From assembly GCA_032622095.1 (NCBI GenBank), contig CP136069.1:1645462-1709461 (forward strand): a stretch of 64,000 nt of DNA, written 5' to 3'. This document shows positions 9,987-21,563 of this stretch, in pieces. The number at the start of each line of letters is the position of its first letter. Positions within the stretch are counted from its first letter, which is position 1. The stretch comes from Siphonodentalium dalli (taxonomy: Eukaryota; Mollusca; Scaphopoda; Gadilida; Siphonodentaliidae). Made by a program: the position numbers and the translations under genes. The notes under the pieces are model-generated. The model saw nothing but the letters and a program-made list of their open reading frames with translations. It did no database searches and was not told the DNA's origin.

Positions 9987-10430
9987 GGCGTTTCCAGTGA
10001 CTGTCGTCACTAGATTTAGTATCCTTCATTTCGTGATATTGCGGCATTGTTTTGTTATACCCTGGTATGAGTGGATGGTTTATTAGTAGAAAAGGTATGG
10101 AGTATGAGTGGATGGATTAATAGTAGGAATATAAAGTACAATTGAGTAAGTGTAATGTGAATTTTCTTATTGCATGATGTTGTGTGTTGTCTAGTTCTCA
10201 ACTTCTCATTTATGTTTTCCTGTCTGCATGATTATATATGTTACCAAGGCCTCAACTTCTCATTTATGTTTTCCTGTCTGCATGATTATATATGTTACCA
10301 GTTGCATGTAATTTATGTTTAGTTGTATGAATGTGTTTGTTATGATACGAGTATGTTTGCCTGAATAAATTATGCCATAAACAAATATTGTTACTCGTGA
10401 AAATAAAGGAAGCGGGATAGGGGTGTAATT
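9987..10430 (+). repeat. Ngaro split direct repeat B1
   Basis: 444 bp matching 10,697-11,140. It begins GGCGTTTCCAGTGACTG and ends GGGGTGTAATT, and abuts A2 without a gap. Internally it has a tandem duplication of about 53 bp (10,197-10,302, phrase TTTATGTTTTCCTGTCTGC). An AATAAA at 10,364-10,369 could serve as a polyadenylation signal. Confidence 0.88.
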
Positions 10431-10637
10431 GGACAATTTTCACAGAAAATAAGTAATTATTCCCCGTTTAGAACGCGCTATGGTTCCAGGTCCTGTTTCG
10501 GATAATTGTTAATACCTTGAATCGGTTTTATTACAACGTCAGCGATTGGCTGAAAGCAATTCCCATCGTCCAATCAATTTTGCGCTAGTGTATGGTTTCT
10601 ATAGACGCGCCAATCTGCAGATCAGTTGAATAAATAA
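10431..10637 (+). repeat. Ngaro split direct repeat A2
   Basis: Second copy of A, directly following B1. It diverges from A1 after GAATAAATAA. A 59-bp unique spacer (10,638-10,696) follows before B2. Confidence 0.9.
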
Positions 10638-10696
10638 TTTTGTTGACCCGCCCGCCCTCCCATAATTCAATAATTTGGTTTTAAATAGAATATTTA

Positions 10697-11140
10697 GGCG
10701 TTTCCAGTGACTGTCGTCACTAGATTTAGTATCCTTCATTTCGTGATATTGCGGCATTGTTTTGTTATACCCTGGTATGAGTGGATGGTTTATTAGTAGA
10801 AAAGGTATGGAGTATGAGTGGATGGATTAATAGTAGGAATATAAAGTACAATTGAGTAAGTGTAATGTGAATTTTCTTATTGCATGATGTTGTGTGTTGT
10901 CTAGTTCTCAACTTCTCATTTATGTTTTCCTGTCTGCATGATTATATATGTTACCAAGGCCTCAACTTCTCATTTATGTTTTCCTGTCTGCATGATTATA
11001 TATGTTACCAGTTGCATGTAATTTATGTTTAGTTGTATGAATGTGTTTGTTATGATACGAGTATGTTTGCCTGAATAAATTATGCCATAAACAAATATTG
11101 TTACTCGTGAAAATAAAGGAAGCGGGATAGGGGTGTAATT
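10697..11140 (+). repeat. Ngaro split direct repeat B2 (element 3' end)
   Basis: Second copy of B with AATAAA at 11,074-11,079. The element ends GGGGTGTAATT and the minisatellite resumes at once with AAGAGCTTTCGG. Confidence 0.9.
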
Positions 11141-11915
11141 AAGAGCTTTCGGTACATGCCTATCCATGGCATGGCGAAAATAAAGAGCGTTCGTTGTCAA
11201 TATATGTCAGTCTATCCACGGTATGGCGAAAATAAAGAGCGTTCGGTACATGTATATCAATGTATATCAATGGTATGGCGAAACTAAAGAGCGTTAGATA
11301 CATGTCTATCCATGGCATGGCGGAAATAAAGAGCGTTCTCTACCTGTCTATCAATGGTATGGTGGAAATAAAGAGCGTTCTGTACATGTCTACCCACGAC
11401 ATGGTGAAAATAATAAGCGTTCGTTGTCAGTCTATCCATGTTATGGCGAAAATAAAGAGCGTTCGTTGTCAATATATCCATGGTATGGCGAAAATACAAA
11501 GCGTTCGGTATATGTTTATCTATGGTATTGCGAAAATAAAGACCGTTCGATACCTGTTTATCCATGGTATGGCGAAAATAAAGAGCGATCGGTACCTGTC
11601 TATCGATGTATGGCGAAAATAAAAAGCGTTCGATACCTGTCTATCAATGGTATGGCGGAAATAAAGAGCATTCGGTACATGTCTATCAATGGTATGGCGG
11701 ACATAATGACCGTTCGATACCTCTCTATCCATGGCATGACGAAAATAAAGAACGTTCTTGTCCAAAGTCTATTACTGTTACTGGTATGGTGGAAATTAAG
11801 ATAATTTGTTAACTGTCTATTCCTGAGGAAAAAAAGCGCGTTCTTTGTCAGTCTATTCCTGTTAAAATTCCCGTAGTCTGGTATGGCGAAAATAAAGAGT
11901 GTTCGTGATTATACT
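11141..11915. repeat. 42-bp minisatellite, right part
   Basis: About 18 units have the core GGCGAAAATAAAGAGCGTTC followed by GGTACATGTCTATCCATGGTAT. It is the continuation of the array left of the Ngaro element. Several overlapping frames on both strands are open because unit length is close to a multiple of 3; none is a gene. Confidence 0.85.
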
Positions 11916-12164
11916 TTTCGTCACGTTAATGGGTGGCGAGGGGGGTCTGCAAAAAACAAAAACAACAACAACAATTCGCACATGCAAAGGGCTGAAATAT
12001 CGCGCCCATTTGGTAGTCACCATACACTAACGGCCACCATATAATATACCGTTATACTTTTCCGATTTGATGCTTAATAATGTCAACACATCTCTTTGTT
12101 ACGACGAACGTTCTTATTTTTTGCACTTAACATGAAACATTTTGGTTATTGGTTATTATATTTC

Positions 12165-12365
12165 TGGTGTTGGAGAAAATAAAGAGCGTTCTTGATATGT
12201 GTATTTACTAGTCTAACGGAAATGAAATGAGTTTGTGTCAGTCTATTAATGATATTGTGTATATAAAGAGCATTTGTTGTCAGCCAACTGTGGGTATGGT
12301 GAAAATAAAGAGCACATAGATCTATATCTATTCTGGATGTGGCGAACATAAAGAGCATTTATCCA
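12165..12365. repeat. outlying units of the same minisatellite
   Basis: Four degenerate units carry AAATAAAGAGC-type cores. They are separated from the main array by about 250 bp of unrelated sequence. Confidence 0.55.
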
Positions 12366-12614
12366 TTTCGGCGCAGACACCGAAAAACAGACAATACTTT
12401 TGCATGACGTTGATATGTGGAAGGGGTCTGAATAAAAAAAACACACACACATGCATGGCTAGCGCCTAGATGGCCTTCAATATAATTGTATCGAATTCAT
12501 AATCATCAAAGGGACGCAATGCACTCACATCTTGTTATGTGAAAAGCATAAAAGTCTGTAAAATTATCTTAAACAAGAAAATAAAATTGAAAAATATAAT
12601 GAATTTGTTCTGTT

Positions 12615-13070
12615 CAGAAGGATGTATCCGCATATAAAATGGACCCGAATGATACTAAGCATCATATTTTGGACTATCACGATATTCCAATGTTCGTTGT
12701 GACCCATTTCCCCAGATTCTGAACTGCGTGTGGTAGTTTGTGTCAATTAAGGGCGTATCCGCACAACAAAATGGGCCGATATGATGATAATCATCATATT
12801 TTGGCCTACCACGATATTCACATGTTCGTGATGACCCAATTGATGCATGTCATCAGAATTCGAACTGCGTGCTTTTATTACACAATGATTCCAGTAGTCC
12901 AACTTTAAGTCACAATGATGTCAAAGAAGGACATATCCACACTGTAATGTAGGCTCGAATGACTATAACCATCACATTTTGGCCAATCACGATATTCACA
13001 AGTTCGTGATGACCAATAATTAAGGGCCTATCCGCACAGTAAATTGGGCCCATATTACTGTACTATGTTT
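12615..13070. repeat. diverged tandem repeat, about 3.5 copies
   Basis: Units begin at about 12,620, 12,751, 12,929 and 13,021 with variants of GGGCGTATCCGCACA and contain ATCATCATATTTTGG and CACGATATTCACATGTTCG. Spacing is uneven (92-178 bp). The phrases ATGATGATAATCATCAT and CACGATATTC...GTTCGTGATG could form hairpins. Confidence 0.6.
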
Positions 13071-14188
13071 GCCAAAAAGTTATATTGTAGTCTGTCATTT
13101 GTAAAAAAAATGTGTCTCTTAAAAAAATTGGGGATTTGTGTCAACATTTTTTTTCTTAAAACCCATGTTCTGGAGTCATTAGAAACCAATGTTGACAACC
13201 GTTTTATGGATTAGTTGTCTCAAAATTGGTGTTGCCATAGCAACAGTTTGTGATTTATGAAAATTATGGAAAATGACAATATATGAAGTATTTTAGTGAT
13301 AGCGGTGGACGTATTGGTGGATATAGTTATACAATAATATTTATATGTATGACGGACCACCAGAACTCATCCCAAGGGTCAAGGTCACTGTAAATGGTCA
13401 TCGTATAAATGTGCTGTTTTTATCACCTTAAGTAATTTGTCTTTATGGCGAACCTATACCAATTTGTTTCTTCATATTTATATATTCTGGAGACCATAGC
13501 CTTTATTTTGAGCCATATATTATATCCACTGGGTGATTATTACTCGTGTGAGAGATTTTAAGAAACAGGTGACCGGGCAGATGCCCACTCCCAAAATTAG
13601 AAATTGGTCTTCACAATAAACAATGGCCACATCATTTTTGGGGCGAATATACATGTAGGACAAAATCGTGAATGTTATGGTAAAAGCATCAAAGAAAAAG
13701 TTGGCAAAAATATATACCACATGATTATAAGTAATTTTGGATATGATCACAAGCTTGAAAATATATACCGTTGCCATGGCAACCATTTTGGTGAATCAAC
13801 TGTTTTTCTGCTTTTGTTTTGCCAAAATGTAGCCATTATGCATTGCTATTGCCCGATAACCTCATGTAAAACGTTCACTGTGGATGTATTTGGATTGGAC
13901 ATGTATCAGACCATATAACTAATAGAACATGTACATTCTATACATGGGTATATTCAAAATGACGGATACAATGGAAGCTATCTGAGCAATAAAACATCTT
14001 TATGTGTTGTCTGTATCGCTATTATGCTGGAATTTGTATTTCCAAAACATAATTTGCCTAGATAAAACAATACTTTATAGGCCGGTACGAATAAATGTTG
14101 TTCCAGTGGATAGTGGGGTCATTCGTACATAAAGCTATTATGTACGAATTTTTTTCCTGTAGCAATTTTTTTTTTTCGTGTAATAACT
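13071..14188. other. no recognisable gene
   Basis: AT-rich sequence. Two short palindromic phrases occur, GTTGCCATAGCAAC near 13,231 and GTTGCCATGGCAAC near 13,770. The 104-codon frame at 13,604 has no recognisable domain. Confidence 0.5.
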
Positions 14189-15056
14189 ACTATCGTTAGT
14201 TGTCACATAACATTTTACTATCGTTAGTTGTCACATAACATTTTACTATCGTTAGTTGTCACATAACATTTTACTATCGTTAGTTGTCACATAACATTTT
14301 ACTATCGTTAGTTGTCACATAACATTTTACTATCGTTAGTTGTCACATAACATTTTACTATCGTTAGTTGTCACATAAAATTTTACTATCGTTAGTTGTC
14401 ACATAACATTTTACTATCGTTAGTTGTCACATAACATTTTACTATCGTTAGTTGTCACATAACATTTTACTATCGTTAGTTGTCACATAACATTTTACTA
14501 TCGTTAGTTGTCACATAACATTTTACTATCGTTAGTTGTCACATAACATTTTACTATCGTTAGTTGTCACATAACATTTTACTATCGTTAGTTGTCACAT
14601 AACATTTTACTATCGTTAGTTGTCACATAACATTTTACTATCGTTAGTTGTCACATAACATTTTACTATCGTTAGTTGTCACATAACATTTTACTATCGT
14701 TAGTTGTCACATAACATTTTACTATCGTTAGTTGTCACATAACATTTTACTATCGTTAGTTGTCACATAACATTTTACTATCGTTAGTTGTCACATAACA
14801 TTTTACTATCGTTAGTTGTCACATAACATTTTACTATCGTTAGTTGTCACATAACATTTTACTATCGTTAGTTGTCACATAACATTTTACTATCGTTAGT
14901 TGTCACATAACATTTTACTATCGTTAGTTGTCACATAACATTTTACTATCGTTAGTTGTCACATAACATTTTACTATCGTTAGTTGTCACATAACATTTT
15001 ACTATCGTTAGTTGTCACATAACATTTTACTATCGTTAGTTGTCACATAACATTTT
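14189..15056. repeat. 28-bp satellite, 31 units
   Basis: 868 bp equal exactly 31 x 28. Each unit joins ACTATCGTTAGTTG to TCACATAACATTTT. I see one substitution in the whole array (C to A at 14,379) and no indels. There are no spacers, so it is not a CRISPR. Such uniformity implies very recent expansion or an assembly or polymerase artefact. Confidence 0.95.
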
Positions 15057-15194
15057 TTCAAATGAATATGCTTCGTATTATTTGATAGTTATTTGACGAC
15101 ATAACGAATATGATAATAAAAACCCATTCTATTAGGTCTTCTAAATTATCGGAACAATGACGAAGAAATATACTGGAAGTCAATTATCAAAATT

Positions 15195-15665
15195 TGTCGG
15201 GGTTATTCCTGAGTTCTCCAAACATTTACAAACCACAACAAACCCATTGGTCGATGCTCGCCGAAGGTTTCTTTAACCCAACCACTATAATTTCCCAATT
15301 TAATTTTGTGCACCATTATCGTCACATGTAAGCAAATTATATGCAAAACGATTTTATTGGTATTCTTTAAGAGCTATTGGACGATACACAACGAAAGAAG
15401 ATTATTTAAAGCAAACATTTTATTAGGCATCTTTGAAATTTTTGACTGAAAATTCGGAAAAAATACGAAAAAAAAACGTTTTGAATTTAAAATAACGTAT
15501 TCCCTGTGAGTCAATGGTCTTTATTTTATTCCTGAATTCTGCAAACATTTACAAGCCGCGACAAACTCCTCAATCAACTCGCAGCGAATGTTTCTTTAAC
15601 ACTATACCCCAACATTTCTTCAAATTCAGTATTTGCACCAATATTGTAACTTGTAATGCAAGATA
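15195..15665. repeat. two diverged copies of a segment of about 130 bp
   Basis: 15,200-15,330 and 15,521-15,650 share ATTCCTGA, CAAACATTTACAA and GTTTCTTTAAC in the same order, about 320 bp apart. Old duplication. The surrounding DNA to 16,190 shows nothing else. Confidence 0.5.
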
Positions 15666-16193
15666 TGTACACCTTAAATTTAATTGCCACCAATCTGATA
15701 ATATCTAACAAATAAAGTTATTTATATAACGATATTTTCAGAAAATTCAAAAAATTTGGGCCGAAAATCGAAACAACTGACGAAAATAGACATTGTTTTA
15801 TTTTTTTTATGGAAATGATGTTTTCCATAAAATTCGTCCACATCCTCGACGAACTAATTATTAACGATTGCCATGGTAATTCCTGAGATCGAGCCTTTAT
15901 CGACTCTCGCCAAAAATGAGAGCGAGGGCACCATTTCGTCATGACCCCACCTATATCAAACGAGAATAATGAAATAATGATGCATCAATAAATAATGATA
16001 CAAATTAGCACCAGAGTGAACTAACTTCTGTGTTATAATAATATATCTATAAGAGCCAATGACCTTGAGTTTTGACGTCACGTGACCGGTTTCAGAAGAA
16101 GTTATAATGGTTTGGATAACACGATAAAATCATAAAGGAAATACAATTTGACATGTAAAATCCCCACTTTGAGATATAGAGGATATGAAATGA

Positions 16194-16312
16194 GTGTTTT
16201 TCTCATATGATATTTATGAAACGAGTCTAAGAATTTTCAGTTTTCTCGAGCCTCCGGCGAGAGAAACTGAAAATTCGTGACGAGTTTCATAAATATCATA
16301 TGAGAGAAACAC
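16194..16312. repeat. 55-bp inverted repeat (hairpin)
   Basis: Arms 16,194-16,248 and 16,258-16,312 pair over about 48 of 55 positions around a 9-base loop. They contain CATATGATATTTATGAAAC on one side and its inverse on the other. Possibly the core of a MITE; its ends are not evident. Confidence 0.65.
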
Positions 16313-17480
16313 GAATTACATATTATATTTATCATATGCACCTATAAATTGATTATGATGTCCAAAACGCACACACATCACTAAATAGCTATATGACATC
16401 GGCAGCAAAAGGTTAATGTGACGTCACTTCTTTGCAGCCCAATTACACCTGATGAACTAGCAGAAATAATATGCACGCGAAGATATAGTGCGCTATTCTG
16501 TTCTCAGTTTGTGACATTATATCGTATGTTTATTAGATAAATACGAACTACATATTCTATTTATCGTATAACAATGTCCAAAACTATATATTTCATTATA
16601 ATTGAGAGTATTTCGGCATCGCGTTGATTGACGCGCATGAATTTGACCTGCATTTAGTTAGAGATACGGCTCTGCCCCGGCTGCCATTCCGCCAATCAAT
16701 ACACACTTTTTGTCAACAAACCAATCAAATTATCGGAAGGTGATATGAACTAGTAGTTCATATGAAATTTATTTATGACATACTTTCCAACGTAAATAAT
16801 GATTGAGTCATATGATAAATAACAATATAGTAATAATGAACGTTATTTGGTCCACGTCCACTTGCAATGCAGTTAGACAGCGGAGTTATAACAGTATAGT
16901 ATTGGTACGTAGTCGTCTGCAAAATGCTTGATTAATTGTTTAACTTCTTGTCATAGAAAATACATAACAATATTGTAGTATCACTTTTTATAATGGAAAA
17001 TGTATTCATATTCATGTTCATGGTCATCAGTACATATATTATGTTCACAAGACCAATTAATGTCGATTCCAGTTTTAAATTCACGCTGCAATTTAATTAT
17101 ACATTATTTTGTTATTAGAGAAAGTGTATCCATACTAGTTTAAATGCGTCCGATCCTGGCGTGCAGGTGTTGGTATAGATAGACCAGTGCATTTATGAGA
17201 AAAAAATGTAAAACCTCACACTAATAGCAACAAAATGTTTCTTAGCATGAACAAGTCTATTAACCCATTATAAACAACGTACTAAAAAAAAATGACCAAG
17301 AAAGGCGAAATTGAAAAATATTTTGAAAAAACTCCAAGTCACAAGTCCTTTCATTTATATGCAAATTGATACCCAAATGCCCTGTATTTCTCATAACATC
17401 TTAACTATACTAGGTTAATAAACTGCTGGAATTGCTAAACACATCAGCTTATAATCCCATGCATCCTTTGTATTGCCTTT
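16313..17480. other. no recognisable gene
   Basis: AT-rich. Short self-similar phrases (TACATATT...ATTTATC at 16,317 and 16,548) suggest remnants of the 16.2-kb hairpin repeat. Confidence 0.45.
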
Positions 17481-17880
17481 TTAACCCTTTACCCAACAGA
17501 AGGCCCCTGTGCCAATGCATTCTCTTATATATGCGAGTCGACCATAGGTCGCCTCGCATATATAAGAGAATGCATTAGCTTAACACATTAAAAATTATAA
17601 AAGTGTTAAAGAATGTAAGAAAAAATGGTAATAAGTGTTAAAAAAAGATTTTTTTTAGGCCAATGCATTCTCTTATATATGCGAGGCGACCTATGGTCAA
17701 CTCGCATATATAAGAGAATGCATTGGCACAGGGTATAACTGTAACCATCACAATGTGGTCAATGAGCCGGTTCCAATGATATCCATATTTGTATGGTTTT
17801 ATTGAAACAGACCGAAGATATTTTAGGCTGTTGAAGCTTTATTTGGCCGGTTTTGGCCGGTTTGTTGGGTAAAGGGTTAA
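17481..17880. mobile_element. piggyBac-like MITE
   Basis: Perfect 14-bp terminal inverted repeats CCCTTTACCCAACA (17,485-17,498) and its inverse (17,863-17,876) are flanked on both sides by TTAA (17,481-17,484 and 17,877-17,880). A TTAA target duplication and a CCCTTT start are hallmarks of the piggyBac superfamily. The 400-bp length with no transposase makes it non-autonomous. A hairpin element sits inside it. Confidence 0.75.
17505..17733. mobile_element. nested double-palindrome element (second copy)
   Basis: Two 67-bp palindromes (17,512-17,578 and 17,660-17,726), inverted relative to each other and bounded by CCTGTGCC/GGCACAGG, match those at 4200-4266 and 4488-4554. The long outer TIR seen in the first copy is absent here. 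It lies within the piggyBac-like MITE. Confidence 0.7.
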
Positions 17881-19384
17881 AGCCATGTTGGACTGTTTTG
17901 GGGTGTTTTGTCCATTATAAAAGTGTTTTGTGCGCACAATTAGTGAACAACAAAGAAAACAATTGGTCTTTAATGTTTCAAATCATTTGAACATTCTCCC
18001 TAAATCCCTTAGCGTTGGATAAAATAGAATTGCATTGGTTATGCCAGTCACTGGATTTCACATGTTATTCAAGAAACAGACTCAAAATTTGAAAGTTGAT
18101 AATGGGGTAGGTGAAATCACAAAAGGTTATGATCTTATTGTTGCAGAATAAAAGGTTCAGAACTTTAGTGGAGGTTTATTTGGGACTTTATGCCAAGTTT
18201 GTGGGCATGTTATATAGAATAATCCCGAAATAATGATTCGCCATCGAGTTGCAACAAAAATGGTCGTAGCTCTAAATATGGACATCAAAAGAGGAAGCCG
18301 TAAACTCTATAGGAAAGACTAAGGTTTGTAGGCGCTGACGATAGTAAAGTTTTATGCATCAAGATCCACGATTTCTGAGATTTTGTTAATATGGTTTCCC
18401 CTACCGCATTTTTCCGATATTAAAATTTCGAGTCAGTTACCAGTAAAATTTTTGAAATCCTGTGACATCCATTGACATATCCAATATAAGGCTATTATTT
18501 AAACACTAAAGTATTTTGGGACGAAAGTTCAAACGACTTTACACATTAAACGCACATTGTTTTTACTATCTATACACAAACACCTTTAAAAATGGACAAA
18601 AACTCCCCGAATTGGCATTTTTTAGAAAAGACTCAACACTAAGAATTCATTGATTTCTATAACATGTGTTTTGGATATTCCTTCCCAGTGTATTTAACCA
18701 TGCATACTCAAATGATTATGAGAAATACATGGAATATGGATATATATTTCTTGAGTTTTATGACCTCAGATATGTTATTTCATCACGCCGGTTCTTGACC
18801 ACAGGCACATTTGGCTAAGTCCATACAATGGAACAAACATTCTGTTTAAGAATATTATTGTCCTCCCAATCAAAAGAAATAATTTGTTGTGTACAATCTG
18901 GAGAGGAAATTACTAAAACAATAATAAATCCCATACTGTTTCTTTAGGTTTTAAAATACAAGACCATACACATGGATTTTAGCTAATTTTGAGAAATTGA
19001 GGATCTGAAATTAAGCAAACTCCCAATTAATCGAAAAATACTAAAGGTATATGGGAAGGAAAAATGGATATACAAATTCAATAGAGTTTTTGTTATAAAC
19101 ATTCTTGAAAAGCCATAAATTGAGTATTTTACCGAATTTTGACAAATTTATTTCACACAATTCACCAATAACGCCTTTCTTGATTCTTTTTGATTTTTAG
19201 TATGTTGTCTGTGATAGGTTAATGTACTTATTCCCACAGAGAAATTTGTGTTGCAATTAGTTTGCGGTTAAACCGTTAATGCACTGGACTAGTAAGTGGC
19301 TTGTATACGGACCCTGGCAAACGCATACAGACCCTGGCTTTTACAGACCACCGATTGTCACTGACACTGGCTTATACAGACGTA
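17881..19384. other. no recognisable gene
   Basis: 1.5 kb of AT-rich DNA with no open frame of note. Near 19,310-19,380 the phrase ACAGACCCTGGC recurs in variants (short degenerate repeat). Confidence 0.5.
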
Positions 19385-20000
19385 TATACCATATGAAGGA
19401 AGAAGGCCCACAATGACCCATAACTCACTTTTTATGGTCATGGACATGCTACATATCTGTGCAGGAGATGTCCCTTTACTGAAATTCACCGAAGCTGCGG
19501 GGTGGAGATTCACGTTCATGGGACAGGGATGCTGATGATATAAAAATATGGGGTGTTATCCGATTTTTAGTCAATAAGTACACCATAATTATGAGGGGAG
19601 AAGGCCCACAATGACCCATAACTAACTTTTTATGGTCTTGGACATGCTACATATCTGTGCAGGAGATGTCCCCCTTTAATGAAATTCAATGAAGCGTCGG
19701 AGTGGATATACGCGTTCATGGGACAGGGATGCTGATGATGTAAAAATATGGGGTGTTATCCGATTTTTAGTCAATAAGTTCGCCATATGAGGGAAGCAAG
19801 CCGACAGGGACCCCTAATTCCCTTGTTATGACCATGGACATTATGTTCCTCTGTACAAGAAATGTCCCTTTATTAAAATATAGTAGAGCTCCGGATGGAG
19901 ACACACATTCATGGGACAGGGATGCTGACGTGCATTTGGAATATGTTTATTCTTAAATTTTCAAGTCTATATAGGCCCACCATATGAGTGAAGAGGTATG
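19385..20000. repeat. tandem repeat of about 198 bp, three copies plus
   Basis: Units start near 19,403, 19,601 and 19,798, with a partial fourth near 19,990. Shared phrases are AAGGCCCACAATGACCCAT, CATGGGACAGGGATGCTGA and GGGTGTTATCCGATTTTTAG. The third copy is more diverged. Confidence 0.8.
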
Positions 20001-20234
20001 CGCTATATTATTTTTAAAGCAGACAATGCTATTTATTTATAACCAGCTTGCTTGTGCGTTTACATGATGTATTATCACCGACTTTAAATAAATTGTGTTA
20101 TATATCTCATCTTATTCTCTGTTATATTTTAAGATGCTGTTTCACTATTTGGCACTGGCAATCACCTTTTTACCAAATGGAGAAAACGGTCTTCTTGGCG
20201 AGTCGACGTATCCAGACCAGCCGGGTAAATATCT

Positions 20235-20368
20235 TACTAACTAACTCAGTAAATATCAAATAACTAATTAACAAGCTAACTAACTATAACTAGCTACATG
20301 AGTAACTAACTAACTATCCAATTAACTAACTAACTAGCTGACTAACTAAGTAACTAACAACTAACTAT
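20235..20368. repeat. CTAA-rich simple repeat
   Basis: Imperfect (ACTA)n/(CTAA)n tract. Confidence 0.7.
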
Positions 20369-20547
20369 ACTTTCTAGTTTTAAGAAGGAAGCTAATTCAG
20401 ATTTAGTGTAGGTAATGATGGAGTGCCACCCATAGGGCGCCTCCCACCGATGGAATCATGCACTGCGGAATCAGGATTAATATGTCAGAATCCAACGATA
20501 CAGGATTATTAACATAGCCATGGACAATACACGAGTTAATGATGAAT

Positions 20548-21030
20548 AATCTAAATTAACGCTATAAAATTACTATTATAATCTAAATTAACGCTATAAA
20601 ATTACTATTATAATATAAATTAACGCTATCAAATTACTATTATAATCTAAATTAACGCTATCAAATTAATATTATAATCTAAATTAACGCTATCAAATTA
20701 CTATTATAATCTAAATTAACGCTATCAAATTACTATTATTATCTAAATTAACGCTATCAAATTACTATTATCATCTAAATTAACGCTATCAAATTACTAT
20801 TATAATCTAAATTGACGCTATCAAATTACTATTATAATCTAAATTAACGCTATCAAATTACTATTATAATCTAAATTAACGCTATCAAATTACTATTTAT
20901 TATCCGAATTAATGCTATCAAATTACTATTTATTATCTAAATTAACGCTAGCAAATTACTATTTATTATCCTAATTAACGCTATCAAATTACTATTTATT
21001 ATCTAAATTAACGCTATCAAATTACTATTT
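20548..21030. repeat. 32-bp minisatellite, about 15 units
   Basis: The core is TAAATTAACGCTATCAAATT followed by ACTATTATAATC. Later units carry a longer ATTTATTATC. It is followed directly by block X (21,031). Two more units occur at 33,149-33,215 next to block Y, which shows the array is an internal part of a dispersed repeat. Confidence 0.85.
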
Positions 21031-21202
21031 ATGCCCTGAGAAGATGGCTAAATAAATATTCTGTGATTACATAATATTGAGCCCAAGGAGGGATTTGCTA
21101 GTTCACAAGACATGAGACAATTTCTCGTTCAATGGCTGTTTAATTATCTTCATTAATCAGCCGAAATAATAAAATTGTGAAGGTGGGGACCAAAAAAGGG
21201 CC
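21031..21202. repeat. dispersed repeat block X, copy 1
   Basis: Matches 21,562-21,733 at an offset of 531 with very few differences. It starts ATGCCCTGAGAAGATGGC and ends GGACCAAAAAAGGGCC. Confidence 0.8.
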
Positions 21203-21299
21203 CCATACAAGTCAAACAAGAGTAACAAATGAAATAAAACATCATAACACATGAGAATAACAAAACTTAACAAAATAACCATACAGGGCGGGAGGGAGG

Positions 21300-21563
21300 G
21301 TCAAGAAACAATTACCGATGCCGAGATGTGTATGAATTACTAATATAATATTTTAAACTACATAACATTTGAATAACCTTCCCACGTCCAGAGAGAGTTC
21401 TTACTGGTTTGCTAAATGGCGACTGATAAGGAAGGCCGCTCACGTGACCGAAAGTATAAATTACATTACGTACAGTCTCCACCAAAACTGACTGCAGGCA
21501 ATCATGAAACCGATCGCCAGATCTTCTCAAACATAAAAATGGTTATATATAACCTGCTATTAT
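21300..21563. repeat. dispersed repeat block Y, copy 1
   Basis: Matches 32,885-33,148 (offset 11,585) almost perfectly. It starts GTCAAGAAACAATTACCG and ends TATAACCTGCTATTAT. Here it is followed by block X; at the other locus it is followed by the 32-bp array. Confidence 0.8.

Larger units (their letters stand above)
6958..11140 (+). mobile_element. Ngaro-type (DIRS order) retrotransposon, internally deleted
   Basis: Split direct repeats in the order A1 (6958-7164), ORFs, B1 (9987-10430), A2 (10431-10637), B2 (10697-11140) define a 4183-bp Ngaro element. B1 and A2 touch exactly. I saw no difference between the two copies of A (207 bp) or of B (444 bp). Between A1 and B1 lie the C-terminal reverse transcriptase and RNase H, a tyrosine recombinase and an SGNH hydrolase. 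A Gag-like ORF and the RT fingers/palm are missing: A1 runs straight into the YLDD motif. The flanks are two halves of the same minisatellite. Removing 6958-11140 leaves a continuous unit with no target duplication, as expected for tyrosine-recombinase integration of a circular DNA intermediate. Likely recent and mobilisable only in trans. Confidence 0.9.

Noticed and set aside
9733..10047. 104-codon minus-strand frame near the Ngaro 3' end
   Set aside because: Lys/Gln-rich translation of a T/C-rich tract antisense to the element; part of it lies inside repeat B1.
14189..15056. CRISPR-like regular repeat
   Set aside because: Units are contiguous with no spacers, and the window is eukaryotic.
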